Below are positions 36,636 to 45,979 of a DNA stretch of 64,000 nucleotides, in pieces (the stretch's first letter is position 1; each line of letters opens with the position of its first letter). The notes beneath the pieces are model-generated. The model did no database searches. It was not told the origin of the DNA and saw nothing but the letters and a program-made list of their open reading frames with translations. The translations under genes and the position numbers were made by a program. The stretch is from Enterobacter sp. JUb54 (lineage in GTDB: Bacteria > Pseudomonadota > Gammaproteobacteria > Enterobacterales > Enterobacteriaceae), in assembly GCF_014298075.1 (NCBI RefSeq), contig NZ_CP060418.1:1612001-1676000 (forward strand). Direction: 5' to 3'.

Positions 36636-38453
36636 ATGAACACCCCGACCCCTTCTCCGGTGCTAAGCGTTGATAATTTATCGGTCTCCTTTCGCCGCGG
36701 CGAGAGCTGGCAAAAAGTGGTACGCAATGTCAGTTTTAGCCTCTATCCGGGCGAGACCTTAGCCATTGTCGGCGAATCGGGTTCGGGGAAAAGCGTGACC
36801 GCCATGGCGGTGATGCGCCTGCTGTCGTCGCGCCAGAGCCGGACCGAAGGCAGCGTCGAACTCTGCGGACGCTCATTATTGTCGCTACCGGAAGAGGCCA
36901 TGCGCCGTATTCGTGGTTCGGAAGTGGCGATGATCTTCCAGGAGCCGATGACCAGCCTGAACCCGGCCTTCACCATCGGCCAGCAGATTGCAGAAGTCTT
37001 TATTCATCATCAGGGGTTATCAAAACGCCAGGCCCGGCAGGAGACCATCGCCCTGCTGGAGAAAGTGCGGATCCCCCATGCCGCGCAGCGTTTCGATGAA
37101 TATCCCCATCAGTTTTCCGGCGGCATGCGCCAGCGCGCGATGATCGCCATGGCGCTGGCGCTCAAACCCAAACTGCTGATCGCCGATGAACCAACCACCG
37201 CGCTGGACGTCACGATCCAGGGGCAAATCCTCGATCTGATTAAAACCCTGCAGGCGGAAAACAACACCGCGGTGCTGTTTATCACCCACGATATGGGGGT
37301 GGTGGCGGAAACCGCAGACCATACGCTGGTGATGTATCGCGGCGATGCCATCGAGTGCGCCCAGACCACCAGCCTGTTTGCCGCGCCTCAGCAGCCCTAC
37401 ACCCGGGCGCTGCTGGCGTCGGTGCCCGCAGCGGGAGAGATGGATGCCATGAGCACGCCGTGCAAGTTCCCGTCGGTCAACCTGCACAGCGGCGAGACCC
37501 TGCGCTATTCGCCAGAGCCGCCGCTGGCCGCTGCCACCACGACGCCGGTGCTGTCGGTCAAAAATCTGGTGACCCGTTTCCCGGTCAAAATAGGCTTCTT
37601 TAACCAGCTCACCGGTCATATCCATGCCGTTGAAAACGTCAGCTTTGATTTGTGGCCCGGGGAGACGCTCTCGCTGGTGGGCGAGTCCGGCTGCGGCAAA
37701 TCCACCACCGGGCGCAGCCTGATCCGCATGATTCAGGCGCAATCCGGCGAAGTGATACTCGATGGTTATGATGTCCTGCAGGCCAGCCGTTCACAGCAAA
37801 AACGGCTGCGGCAGGATATGCAGATGATCTTCCAGGATCCCTTCGCCAGCCTGAACCCGCGCCTGAAGGTGCAGGAGGCGCTGATTGAACCGCTGCTGGA
37901 AAACGGCCTCGCTACCCGCCGCCAGGCGCTGGCCCGCTCGCAGGAGTTGATCGAGAAAGTCGGGCTCAGCGTGCAGGTGCTCAACCGCTATCCGCATGAG
38001 TTTTCCGGCGGTCAGCGCCAACGTATCTGCATTGCCCGCGCGCTGGCGATGAACCCCAAAGTGATTATCGCCGATGAGTCGGTATCGGCGCTCGACGTGT
38101 CGGTGAAGGCGCAGGTGGTGAATCTCATCATCGAGCTCCAGCGGACCCTGCAGATCGCCTTTCTGTTTATCTCCCACGACATGGCGGTCATTGAGCGCAT
38201 CAGCCACCGGGTGGCGGTGATGTACCTCGGGGAGATCGTGGAGATCGGCCCGCGTCAGGCGATTTTTGCCAATCCGCAGCACCCGTATACGCAAAAATTG
38301 ATTGCGGCGATCCCAAAAACCGATCCTTCCCGCCGTCATCTGTTGCGTGAAGCCAGCAACGACGAGCTGCCTTCGCCGTTTCGCGATAAAGCGTACCAGC
38401 CGCCGCAGCGCCGCTACGAACAGGTGGGGGAACGCCACTGGGTGATGCGCTAG
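36636..38453 (+). CDS. Double ABC ATPase, DppDF-fused/GsiA type
   Basis: 605 residues with two complete ATPase halves: Walker A GESGSGKS and signature SGGMRQR in the first, GESGCGKS and SGGQRQR in the second, each with its Walker B and H-loop (LFITHD, LFISHD). Each half ends in the oligopeptide-type C-terminal extension. Energises the importer whose membrane parts lie in the divergent operon. Starts 3 bp after the M81 stop. Confidence 0.93.
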   Translation: MNTPTPSPVLSVDNLSVSFRRGESWQKVVRNVSFSLYPGETLAIVGESGSGKSVTAMAVMRLLSSRQSRTEGSVELCGRSLLSLPEEAMRRIRGSEVAMIFQEPMTSLNPAFTIGQQIAEVFIHHQGLSKRQARQETIALLEKVRIPHAAQRFDEYPHQFSGGMRQRAMIAMALALKPKLLIADEPTTALDVTIQGQILDLIKTLQAENNTAVLFITHDMGVVAETADHTLVMYRGDAIECAQTTSLFAAPQQPYTRALLASVPAAGEMDAMSTPCKFPSVNLHSGETLRYSPEPPLAAATTTPVLSVKNLVTRFPVKIGFFNQLTGHIHAVENVSFDLWPGETLSLVGESGCGKSTTGRSLIRMIQAQSGEVILDGYDVLQASRSQQKRLRQDMQMIFQDPFASLNPRLKVQEALIEPLLENGLATRRQALARSQELIEKVGLSVQVLNRYPHEFSGGQRQRICIARALAMNPKVIIADESVSALDVSVKAQVVNLIIELQRTLQIAFLFISHDMAVIERISHRVAVMYLGEIVEIGPRQAIFANPQHPYTQKLIAAIPKTDPSRRHLLREASNDELPSPFRDKAYQPPQRRYEQVGERHWVMR

Positions 38454-38462
38454 CCGCGCCTG

Positions 38463-38487
38463 GCAGGCCCCGTTGTTCGGGGCCTGC
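38463..38487 (+). terminator. GC-rich hairpin after the ABC ATPase
   Basis: GCAGGCCCCG and CGGGGCCTGC pair perfectly around TTGTT. No U run follows, so it may be a processing barrier rather than an intrinsic terminator. Confidence 0.5.
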
Positions 38488-38580
38488 AACCTCCCGATCC
38501 CCGTCTTCCCCGCGCCTCACTTCTGCCCGACCTGTCCTGCGGTTTCACGCCGTTAACCCTGCGTAATGCAAGGTTCCCTT

Positions 38581-38630
38581 TGCCGCTAATTGCTGTATTA
38601 TGCTGTTTATTGCAATATTTTGCTGGATTC
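38581..38630 (+). repeat. Five 10-bp tandem TGC units ahead of the DeoR-type gene
   Basis: Five consecutive 10-base units all begin TGC: TGCCGCTAAT, TGCTGTATTA, TGCTGTTTAT, TGCAATATTT, TGCTGGATTC. They end six bases before the ATG of the DeoR regulator. One unit per helical turn suggests an operator for cooperative binding, most simply by the regulator itself. Confidence 0.5.
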
Positions 38631-38636
38631 AACATC

Positions 38637-39404
38637 ATGCATAAAACCGCCAGACAAAAATATCTACTTGATATTATTAGTGAAAATGGACAGGTTAGCA
38701 TCAGCGAGCTGGTGGAGAAGCTGCAGGTTTCCGCGGACACCATCCGGCGCGACCTCGGCGATCTCGAAAAACAAGGCCTGGCGCAGAAGAATCACGGCGG
38801 CGCGATTGCCCTCGATCTGTCCGCGATGAACCGTCAGGGCAGAAACGCCCTGTTGTCGGAAACCAAGCAGCGTCTGGGCCGCCTGGTCGCCGACAAAATC
38901 CCGTCGGGTTCGACGCTTTTTTTAGACGCCGGCAGTACGATTCTGGCCGTCGCCAGCCAGATTATGGTGCCGGTTACGGTGATCACCACCTCTTTGGATA
39001 TTGCGTCACATTTCAGCGCGCGCCCGGATATCCAGCTGATCCTGCTGGGGGGAAGCTGGGACAGCCAACAACGACTGTTTGCCGGCAGCGCCACCCTGGC
39101 GCTGTTAGCTCGCTATCGCGCCGATATCGCTATTCTTGGCGCCTGTGCTATTCATGCGCAGCTGGGCTTAAGCGCCAGCCAGGAAGCCGATGCGGAAATT
39201 AAACGTGCGATGCTCGCCGCCAGTACTGAACACTGGCTGGTGGCCGATCATATGAAGCTAAACCACTGTGAACCGCATCTGGTGGCCGGGTTAGCCGACA
39301 TCGATCAACTCTTTTTGGACAGACCCTGGGAAGAACTGGGGGACAACAACGCACTGCAGGTCAATATTGCTGGCGCTCAACAAGGTGGAGAAGGTAATGA
39401 ATAA
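38637..39404 (+). CDS. DeoR-family transcriptional regulator
   Basis: 255 residues from ATG 38637 (MHKTARQKYLLDII); earlier in-frame starts lie in the tandem TGC repeat. N-terminal DeoR helix-turn-helix (VSISELVEKLQVSADTIRRD, then LGDLEKQG) and C-terminal DeoRC sugar-phosphate-sensing domain (SGSTLFLDAGSTILAVA). Overlaps the downstream dehydrogenase by eight bases, so both form one operon and the effector is probably a related sugar derivative. Confidence 0.88.
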   Translation: MHKTARQKYLLDIISENGQVSISELVEKLQVSADTIRRDLGDLEKQGLAQKNHGGAIALDLSAMNRQGRNALLSETKQRLGRLVADKIPSGSTLFLDAGSTILAVASQIMVPVTVITTSLDIASHFSARPDIQLILLGGSWDSQQRLFAGSATLALLARYRADIAILGACAIHAQLGLSASQEADAEIKRAMLAASTEHWLVADHMKLNHCEPHLVAGLADIDQLFLDRPWEELGDNNALQVNIAGAQQGGEGNE

Positions 39405-40476
39405 AGTCATCGCTCGTGGGAGTAAAGAGATCAATATCGCGTTGATCGGATATGGCTTCGTCGGCAAAACGTTTCATGCCCCGCTCATCCAGTCGGTCGA
39501 CGGGCTGAAGCTGGCGATAGTCGCCTCCGGCAATGAAGAGAAGGTTAAGCAGGATCTGCCGGATGTGACGGTCATCGCTTCACCGGAAGAGGCTATTCAG
39601 CACCCGGATGTTGATGTGGTGGTGATCGCCTCGCCGAACGCAACCCATGCGCCGTTAGCCAAACTGGCGCTGAATGCCGGTAAACATGTGGTCGTGGATA
39701 AACCTTTTACCCTGGATATGCAGGAAGCCCGCGAGCTGATCGCCCTGGCGAAGGAAAAACAGCTGCTGCTGTCGGTGTTCCATAACCGCCGCTGGGACAG
39801 TGATTTCCTCGGCATTAAGCAGGCTATCGAGCAGGGGCTGATCGGCAAGGTTAAGCACTTTGAATCGCATTTTGACCGCTTCCGCCCGGAAGTTCGCGTC
39901 CGTTGGAGAGAGCAAAACGTCCCGGGTAGCGGCTTATGGTTTGACCTCGGACCGCATATGATCGACCAGGCGCTACAGCTTTTCGGCCTGCCGCAGTCGA
40001 TCCAGGGCAATATCGCCACCCTGCGTGAAGGCGCAGAGATCAACGACTGGGCGCACGTGGTCCTCAATTACCCGCAGCACAAAGTCATTCTGCATTGCAG
40101 CATGCTGGTGGCCGGCGGCGTTTCACGCTTTACCGTGCACGGCGATAAAGGCAGCGTGGTTAAACAAAGAGCCGATCAGCAGGAAGCGCAACTGCTGGCA
40201 GGCGTGATCCCAGGTAGCGACAGCTGGGGCCACGACGACGACAAGATGGTGATGTTTGATGCCGCGGGACAGACTCAGCAGCACGAGACGCCGCGCGGCG
40301 ATCAGCGTCAGTACTATATTAACGTGCGCGATGCCTTAACCGGGGCGATTGACAACCCGGTATCGCCGCTGCAGGCACTGGCAGTGATGGCGGTATTAGA
40401 AGCGGCGGTTCAGTCAGCGGAATCTGGCACGGTGCAAACCGTCGCCCTGACCGCCGACGAGCAGGCTGCGCTGTAA
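39397..40476 (+). CDS. Gfo/Idh/MocA-family oxidoreductase, YdgJ-like
   Basis: 359 residues from ATG 39397, with GGTGGAGAAGG immediately upstream. N-terminal Rossmann fold (NIALIGYGFVGKTFHAPLI) and the family motif VVVDKPFT with catalytic Lys. HNRRWDSDF and HFDRFRPEVRVRWRE make it close to E. coli YdgJ. Probably an NAD(P)-dependent dehydrogenase of a sugar or inositol derivative; substrate unknown. Coupled to the DeoR regulator by overlap. Confidence 0.88.
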   Translation: MNKVIARGSKEINIALIGYGFVGKTFHAPLIQSVDGLKLAIVASGNEEKVKQDLPDVTVIASPEEAIQHPDVDVVVIASPNATHAPLAKLALNAGKHVVVDKPFTLDMQEARELIALAKEKQLLLSVFHNRRWDSDFLGIKQAIEQGLIGKVKHFESHFDRFRPEVRVRWREQNVPGSGLWFDLGPHMIDQALQLFGLPQSIQGNIATLREGAEINDWAHVVLNYPQHKVILHCSMLVAGGVSRFTVHGDKGSVVKQRADQQEAQLLAGVIPGSDSWGHDDDKMVMFDAAGQTQQHETPRGDQRQYYINVRDALTGAIDNPVSPLQALAVMAVLEAAVQSAESGTVQTVALTADEQAAL

Positions 40477-40747
40477 TCACCCTGCTCTTAATCGCATGGT
40501 CTGCCTACCTCGCAGGCCATGCGTTATTGTCTTTTCTCCCCGCTTTAGCTCGCTTTTCGCCACTGCCATATTGAGCATAAACGTAATGTCCACGCCGATC
40601 AGGACGTCAGTAATAAAGCATCATCACACCAGCGACATCTCTGGATATTTCCGCTGTTTGGGAGGAGGATGGACTGGTAAACCTGCGCGTTATAGGTTAT
40701 TGCTATTACGACGGCTGTTTTTCCGAGAGACTGAACTGGAGATGTTT

Positions 40748-40942
40748 ATGTACTACACGTTAGGAGATACCACCCTCCACTTTTATCGTTATCAATGTCG
40801 CTTCTACGTCGCCCACTGGGATGGTGGTAACGTGATGACCGATAAATTCAAACAGTTCATTGAAATGATTGCCGACAAGACCGGTCTCGAGCCAAAGGGC
40901 GTCGAGGCGGTTGCCCGGGATTACTTCAACAACGTGGATTAA
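40748..40942 (+). CDS. Small conserved-looking hypothetical protein
   Basis: 64 residues from the second ATG (MYYTLGDTTLHFYRYQ), which has GGAG at correct distance; the frame is open for 84 codons further up but without a ribosome site. N-terminal half is aromatic-rich and could be a small beta fold, C-terminal half looks helical (DKFKQFIEMIADKTGLE, then VEAVARDYFNNVD). No membrane segment. I do not recognise a family. Confidence 0.55.
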   Translation: MYYTLGDTTLHFYRYQCRFYVAHWDGGNVMTDKFKQFIEMIADKTGLEPKGVEAVARDYFNNVD

Positions 40943-41429
40943 CGCCCGGCAAATCTATCCTGCTTTTGCCGCACCATCTGGTGCTTACCCAGACAATAAT
41001 CGAAGCCCCTCGGCATCATCAGCGCAAACGGCGCACGTATTGTGCTACTGAATAGGTCTTACTGAGGGGCTTATCGCATCTGCCATTCCCCCGTTTCAGC
41101 CCCACATTCAGGTGTTTAACGATTTTGCAATTTATAGTTATTTTTTAGACACATACATAACCTGACTGCATACTTATCGTACAGCACTGTACCTTACTTA
41201 AAGCCGAGTTAGCCCGGAATTTTTAAGTGAAAAATCCATCTGTCGTATCCATAACATGCTATACCACTTATTGATTATTGGTATTTCTCGCTAAAAAATC
41301 CACCAATGCAGCATAAAAGCATATTTTTATAAACAAGCCAAAATATTTAATTAGGATTTTTCTTAACCCAGGAGTAGATTGCATTTGATAAAAGCAATAA
41401 TATCCATAAACATCCCGGGGAATAAAAAA
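40943..41429. other. Gene-free AT-rich stretch with a long-range hairpin
   Basis: No convincing gene over 487 bp. AAGCCCCTC (41003-41011) and GAGGGGCTT (41064-41072) are complementary and enclose about 50 bases, a possible folded RNA or weak terminator. From 41100 on the sequence is strongly AT-rich and probably holds the promoter for the small membrane protein at 41430. Confidence 0.4.
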
Positions 41430-41549
41430 ATGGCAAACTTACTATTTTTAATTCTGGCAATAATACTGCTTCTGGTCGCTGTTTTTTCTCTCGTTTCTTA
41501 TATCAGAGACAGGAAAAAACAACAGTTTACGTTCAAGAAGCGTCGTTAA
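41430..41549 (+). CDS. Small single-span membrane protein (39 residues)
   Basis: Begins MANLLFLILAIILLLVAVFS, one hydrophobic helix, followed by a strongly basic cytoplasmic tail (YIRDRKKQQFTFKKRR). GGGGA lies eight bases ahead of the ATG. It matches the general form of small membrane proteins often annotated in Klebsiella. Surrounded by AT-rich non-coding sequence. Partner and role unknown. Confidence 0.7.
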   Translation: MANLLFLILAIILLLVAVFSLVSYIRDRKKQQFTFKKRR

Positions 41550-41838
41550 CCACAGCGCTTAGCTAACAGGAAAAGCTTTACTCACCACTAACACGCCAAA
41601 GCATAAGAAAGACTAATACATAATATAACAACCATATTAACTATTTAATAACATATTAGCGCTGTCATCTCATGCACCTTCGAGACGTTATGACTCGTTG
41701 TGCAGGGTATATTCTGTCAGCTCAAATTATATTATTTTCAATAATCAGGTGGCTAATAAAACGAATCAGGTCATACGCTATCGCTCTGTTGACCCAGAAG
41801 ACAGTGATGACCTGATGTCTGCAAGCGCAACGCCGTCA
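41550..41838. other. AT-rich spacer without visible genes
   Basis: About 290 bp between the small membrane protein and the end of the convergent exported protein. No coding frame with a ribosome site, no clear hairpin with a U run. Confidence 0.4.
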
Positions 41839-43251
41839 TCAGTTCAGCATTGTCTGTAACTGTGGTGACCAGTAATAAGGAATGACCTTTTTGGCTGTTA
41901 TTCCATCGAAATCCGGAATTGCCCGCCATGATGGCTCATTATTCGCTCGATACACTACGGTTCCTTGCGGATTGATACCAATAAGCCCGCCGCTGTTATC
42001 CACAGCGTAAGATGATACCCCTTGCGGATATACCACCTTTTTAAATTCAAATGCCGAATTGAAGTTTTTCTCTTTGCTGGTAAATAATACTGAGCCCGGG
42101 ATATTATAAATTTTCCCGCTATCACTCATTATGCGCATCAGAAAGTACTGACTCATATCCGGCTCGTCAAAAAACACCACCGGGGTAATGCCGTCGAAAA
42201 CAAAGTGGGTAAATCCTTCTTTCTGCACGCAGGCTATCTTAGCCCGCAGCAGATAGCACTGTTCTTTATTGCCAAAGTAAGCATCGAGAATGGCCGCGCG
42301 ATCCTCCGGCGAAAGCTGTTGGTAATGGCTGACTATTGGTCCTTTTATCGGGTCCCAGGCAGGTAAAAAGGTATAGGCTTCGACTTTGCCATTTTCATGA
42401 AAAACTACCGGGTAGCCATTATAGTTGGCAAGTGCCACGATGTTATCCTCGAACGCTTTAATCAGCGTCAATTGCTGCCCGTCAAAAAATAGCACTCTGT
42501 TTTGGCTGTCTAAAATCAGGCCGCCTTTCTTCAGGCCAAAGGGAGCATCGTTGAAGGCATATTCTACGGTGTGGACGATCAGCATCCGCACTTTAAATTT
42601 GTCACCGTCGTTTTTTAATGTTTTATGCAGCTTCAATAAATAGGAAAGCTGAAAGGCATGACTCCCCTGCTCTTCAAATGACCTATCGCACTCCGGATAG
42701 GATAACGACATAAAGATCCCATGGGTACATTTCACATGCTTAAACCCATCCATATGGCGGGCTTCGTGGACGAGGGTCATAGCAAGGCCTGAGACCGACG
42801 CCCCGCCATCTAACATACACAGCCGCATGGTTTTGTCTGCTTTTTCGCTATCCAGCACCACGCCGCCTTCCTGAAACCCGCAAATGTTCGCGTTGTGGGG
42901 CAACAGAATGATATTTTTGATCCTGCCGGTAATATATTCAAACGACTGTGCTTTGCCGAAATCGGACCGTTCCTTTGACGGGACTTTTATTTTTGAAACG
43001 GTTTTAATTTGCTCAAGTGCGAGGATGAGTTTAGTAAAGTCAGCATTATCACAATGATCCTTAACGCTGTATTGCCGCACCTCTTTGCCATCGTCATCCT
43101 GCGCACTGACCTGAAAGTGAGCGAGCATCGCGTTAACCCGTTGGGGATCGAGACATTTAGCCGGTTCTGTCCCGGCAGCCTGGGAAAATGAACTGAATAG
43201 CAACAAGGTCGCGATAACCAACACCGGGGAAAGCGATCTCACTGCGTTCAT
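41839..43251 (-). CDS. Exported protein with HEXXH site, unknown family
   Basis: 470 residues from ATG 43251, behind AGAGGGATCCGC; six further codons upstream have no ribosome site. A signal peptide ends near SFSQAAG. His162-Glu163-Ala-Arg-His166 is a zincin-like HEXXH, with Glu193/Glu194 downstream as possible third ligand. At least seven cysteines are scattered through the N-terminal half. The C-terminal half (LILDSQNRVLFFDGQQL, VVYPQGVSSYAVDN, GLIGINPQGTVVYR) has short repeats typical of a beta-propeller. Likely periplasmic or secreted; whether the site is active is unknown. Flanking DNA is AT-rich, suggesting transfer. Confidence 0.6.
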   Translation of the reverse strand: MNAVRSLSPVLVIATLLLFSSFSQAAGTEPAKCLDPQRVNAMLAHFQVSAQDDDGKEVRQYSVKDHCDNADFTKLILALEQIKTVSKIKVPSKERSDFGKAQSFEYITGRIKNIILLPHNANICGFQEGGVVLDSEKADKTMRLCMLDGGASVSGLAMTLVHEARHMDGFKHVKCTHGIFMSLSYPECDRSFEEQGSHAFQLSYLLKLHKTLKNDGDKFKVRMLIVHTVEYAFNDAPFGLKKGGLILDSQNRVLFFDGQQLTLIKAFEDNIVALANYNGYPVVFHENGKVEAYTFLPAWDPIKGPIVSHYQQLSPEDRAAILDAYFGNKEQCYLLRAKIACVQKEGFTHFVFDGITPVVFFDEPDMSQYFLMRIMSDSGKIYNIPGSVLFTSKEKNFNSAFEFKKVVYPQGVSSYAVDNSGGLIGINPQGTVVYRANNEPSWRAIPDFDGITAKKVIPYYWSPQLQTMLN

Positions 43252-43424
43252 GCGGATCCCTCTTAACACTTTAAAAAGCCGAGAGAACGGGTATCAGTAA
43301 CAGGAAAGAATGGCAGGCACTTTTAAGCGTAGCCCACCGGCAGATGGCGCGATAGCCGCCGCCATCACTTTGTGACGTGTCAGGAGAGACACAGCCAGTA
43401 CAGGCAAAAAAATGGCGCGATTCA

Positions 43425-43454
43425 TCGCGCCATTGTGAAATACCGGTGCAGACC
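43425..43454 (-). terminator. mppA: mppA terminator
   Basis: On the minus strand AATGGCGCGA-TGAA-TCGCGCCATT is a 10-bp stem followed by a seven-T run. Confidence 0.9.
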
Positions 43455-43460
43455 CGGAGC

Positions 43461-45077
43461 TTAATGCTTTTCGATATACATCGTGCGACTATAGGCCACG
43501 TCTTCCGGGTTGTTAATCGGGTAGCCTTTCAACCACGGCTTAATTAACCGGCCGTTGGTGTACTGGTAGATTGGCGCAATCGGCGCTTTGCTCATGATGA
43601 TTTTTTCTGCCGCGTTATAATCATCATTTCGCGCTTTTTCCGAGGTTTCCAGCGCCGCCTGATTGAGAATTTTGTCATAGGCCGGGTCGTTAAAGCGGGA
43701 AATATTGCCGCTATGAGTCGACGTCAGCAGCGACAGGAAGGTCGAAGGTTCATTGTAATCCCCCACCCACGACGCGCGGATCACATCAAAATTACCGGTG
43801 TTGCGGCTATCGATGTAGGTTTTCCACTCCTGGTTCTGCAGCTTCACATCCACGCCGAGATTCTTCTTCCACATCGACGCCACCGCTATCGCAATTTTCT
43901 GGTGGTTTTCTGAGGTGTTATACAGCAGCGTCAGCTGTAAAGGACGGCCCGGACCATAGCCTGCCGCCTGCAGCAGCGCTTTCGCCTGGGCGTTCAGCTC
44001 GGCCTGGCTCATGCTTTCCATCTGCGAAGGCTGCGGGGTAAACCCGGCTGTCACGTCCGGGGTAAAGTGCCAGGCCGGTTTTTCACCGGTCCCCAGTACC
44101 TTCTCGGCCATGATACGCCGGTCGATAGTCATACTCAGCGCCAGACGCACGCGCTCATCGGCGGTCGGCCCTTTTTGGGTATTGAAGGCGTAATAGTAAG
44201 TCCCCAGCTGCGGCGGGGTGTACACCTGACCGGGAATATCTTTTAGCAATTTCTGATACATGTTTTTCGGGAAGGACTCGGTGATATCAATATCCCCGGC
44301 CAGATAACGCTTGGTCGCCGACGATTCCTGGTTGATCGGCACGAAGGTCACCTGCTGGATCACCGTTTTGGCGTTATCCCAATAGTGGCTGTTCGGCACG
44401 ACCACCAGTTTTTCGTTCACCACCCGGTCTTTTAAGACATACGCGCCGTTACCAATCAGGCTGCCCGGACGGGTCCAGTTGGCCCCGCTCTCAACATTCG
44501 CTTTCTGAACCGGATAGAAGGCAAAGCTGGCGGTCAGATTACTGAACCACGGCAGCGGTTTATCGAGCTGTACGCGCAGGGTACGCGCATCCACGGCGGT
44601 GACGCCCAGGGTATCCGGCGCGGCCTTGCCGTCGATAATATTCTGGGCATTGCTGATCCCCGCCAGCGCGGCGAACCAGGCAAATGGCGATGTGGTTTTC
44701 GGATCGACCAGTCGCTGCCAGCTGTAGACAAAATCTTGTGCGGTGACCGGCGAGCCATCGGACCAGCGCGCATTATCGCGCAGGGTAAAGGTCCAGACAC
44801 GGTTGTCGTTGCTCTGCCAGCGGGTTGCAACGCCAGGGATAATATTGCCTTTTGCGTCCTGGTTGACTAAACCTTCAAACAGATCGCGAATGACCTGGAT
44901 TTCCGGCAGACCAACGGCTTTGGCGGGATCTAACGACGCGGGCTCATCTTTAATGTGCCGTACCAGCACCTGCTTTTCCGCTAATACGGTGCCCTGAGGG
45001 ACATCCGCCGCCCAGGCAAGAGAAGAAACGCTGGCTAACCACAGCGCGCCGCATGTCAATGTGACAGGATACTTCAT
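43461..45077 (-). CDS. mppA: Murein tripeptide-binding protein MppA
   Basis: 538 residues with a signal peptide (VSSLAWA-ADVPQG). OppA-like family 5 binding protein that captures L-Ala-gamma-D-Glu-meso-DAP in the periplasm and passes it to the OppBCDF importer. Close to E. coli MppA along its length (VRHIKDEPASLDPAKAVGLP). Divergent from mpaA, whose product cleaves the same tripeptide. Terminator directly downstream. Confidence 0.94.
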   Translation of the reverse strand: MKYPVTLTCGALWLASVSSLAWAADVPQGTVLAEKQVLVRHIKDEPASLDPAKAVGLPEIQVIRDLFEGLVNQDAKGNIIPGVATRWQSNDNRVWTFTLRDNARWSDGSPVTAQDFVYSWQRLVDPKTTSPFAWFAALAGISNAQNIIDGKAAPDTLGVTAVDARTLRVQLDKPLPWFSNLTASFAFYPVQKANVESGANWTRPGSLIGNGAYVLKDRVVNEKLVVVPNSHYWDNAKTVIQQVTFVPINQESSATKRYLAGDIDITESFPKNMYQKLLKDIPGQVYTPPQLGTYYYAFNTQKGPTADERVRLALSMTIDRRIMAEKVLGTGEKPAWHFTPDVTAGFTPQPSQMESMSQAELNAQAKALLQAAGYGPGRPLQLTLLYNTSENHQKIAIAVASMWKKNLGVDVKLQNQEWKTYIDSRNTGNFDVIRASWVGDYNEPSTFLSLLTSTHSGNISRFNDPAYDKILNQAALETSEKARNDDYNAAEKIIMSKAPIAPIYQYTNGRLIKPWLKGYPINNPEDVAYSRTMYIEKH

Positions 45078-45265
45078 GAGATCCCCTTTAAAATAAAAGA
45101 ACCAAAGCTGGCAGAACGATAATTATTTGTTTCATCATCGAAAATTGCAAACGGCTTATGAGAGAAAATTGACCTCTCTTGTGTTTTAACGGCGACAGGA
45201 AACTATTTGATTCCGGGACGCTTTTACACAACACTGCTGGAAATAACCTGCTAACAGGATGCCCT

Positions 45266-45979
45266 ATGCCTCTTTCTCGTCCTCGCCCACTGCGCGGCGC
45301 CTTTCCGCCCGGCACACAACGCTATGGTCAGTCCCATCTTGGGGCGCCCTTGCTCTGGTTCCCTGCTCCGCTGGCGGAAAGCCGCAGCGGGCTGATTCTT
45401 GCCGGGACCCATGGTGATGAAAACTCTTCGGTGGTCACGCTCTCCTGCGCGCTGCGCACGCTCAAGCCAGAATTACGGCGTCATCATGTGGTGCTGGCGG
45501 TGAACCCTGACGGCTGTCAGTTGGGGCTGCGGGCCAACGCCCGGGGTGTCGATCTGAACCGTAACTTCCCAGCGGCAAACTGGAAAGCAGGGGAAACGGT
45601 GTATCGCTGGAATAGCGCCGCGGAGCAGCGTGACGTGGTGCTGCTGACCGGAGAAAAGCCCGGTTCGGAACCCGAAACCCAGGCGCTGTGCCAGCTGATC
45701 CACCAGATCCACCCGGCGTGGGTGGTCTCGTTTCACGATCCGCTGGCCTGCATTGAAGACCCCGGCCACAGTGAACTGGGGCAATGGCTGGCCGATGCCT
45801 TTACGCTGCCGCTGGTCAGCAGCGTGGGTTACGAGACGCCGGGCTCTTTTGGCAGCTGGTGCGCCGATATCGGCCTGCCCTGCATTACCGCCGAGTTCCC
45901 GCCCGTTTCAGCTGACGAAGCGACAGAAAAGTATCTGTCGGCGATGACTGACCTGCTGCACTGGCACCCTCAGAGATGA
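45266..45979 (+). CDS. mpaA: Murein tripeptide amidase A
   Basis: 237 residues from ATG 45266 (MPLSRPRPLRG), with AGGA upstream; the frame is open further up without a ribosome site. M14-like zinc carboxypeptidase: ligands His and Glu in GTHGDENSS, Arg-Asn in DLNRNFP, ligand His in SFHDPLACIED and catalytic Glu in TAEFPP. Splits gamma-D-Glu-DAP in the recycled murein tripeptide in the cytoplasm. Overlaps the end of the convergent ycjG by ten bases. Confidence 0.94.
   Translation: MPLSRPRPLRGAFPPGTQRYGQSHLGAPLLWFPAPLAESRSGLILAGTHGDENSSVVTLSCALRTLKPELRRHHVVLAVNPDGCQLGLRANARGVDLNRNFPAANWKAGETVYRWNSAAEQRDVVLLTGEKPGSEPETQALCQLIHQIHPAWVVSFHDPLACIEDPGHSELGQWLADAFTLPLVSSVGYETPGSFGSWCADIGLPCITAEFPPVSADEATEKYLSAMTDLLHWHPQR

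Noticed and set aside
40496-40747. Longer version of the small gene at 40748
   Set aside because: The added 84 residues are Arg/Ser/His-rich, start without a ribosome site, and look like translated intergenic DNA.
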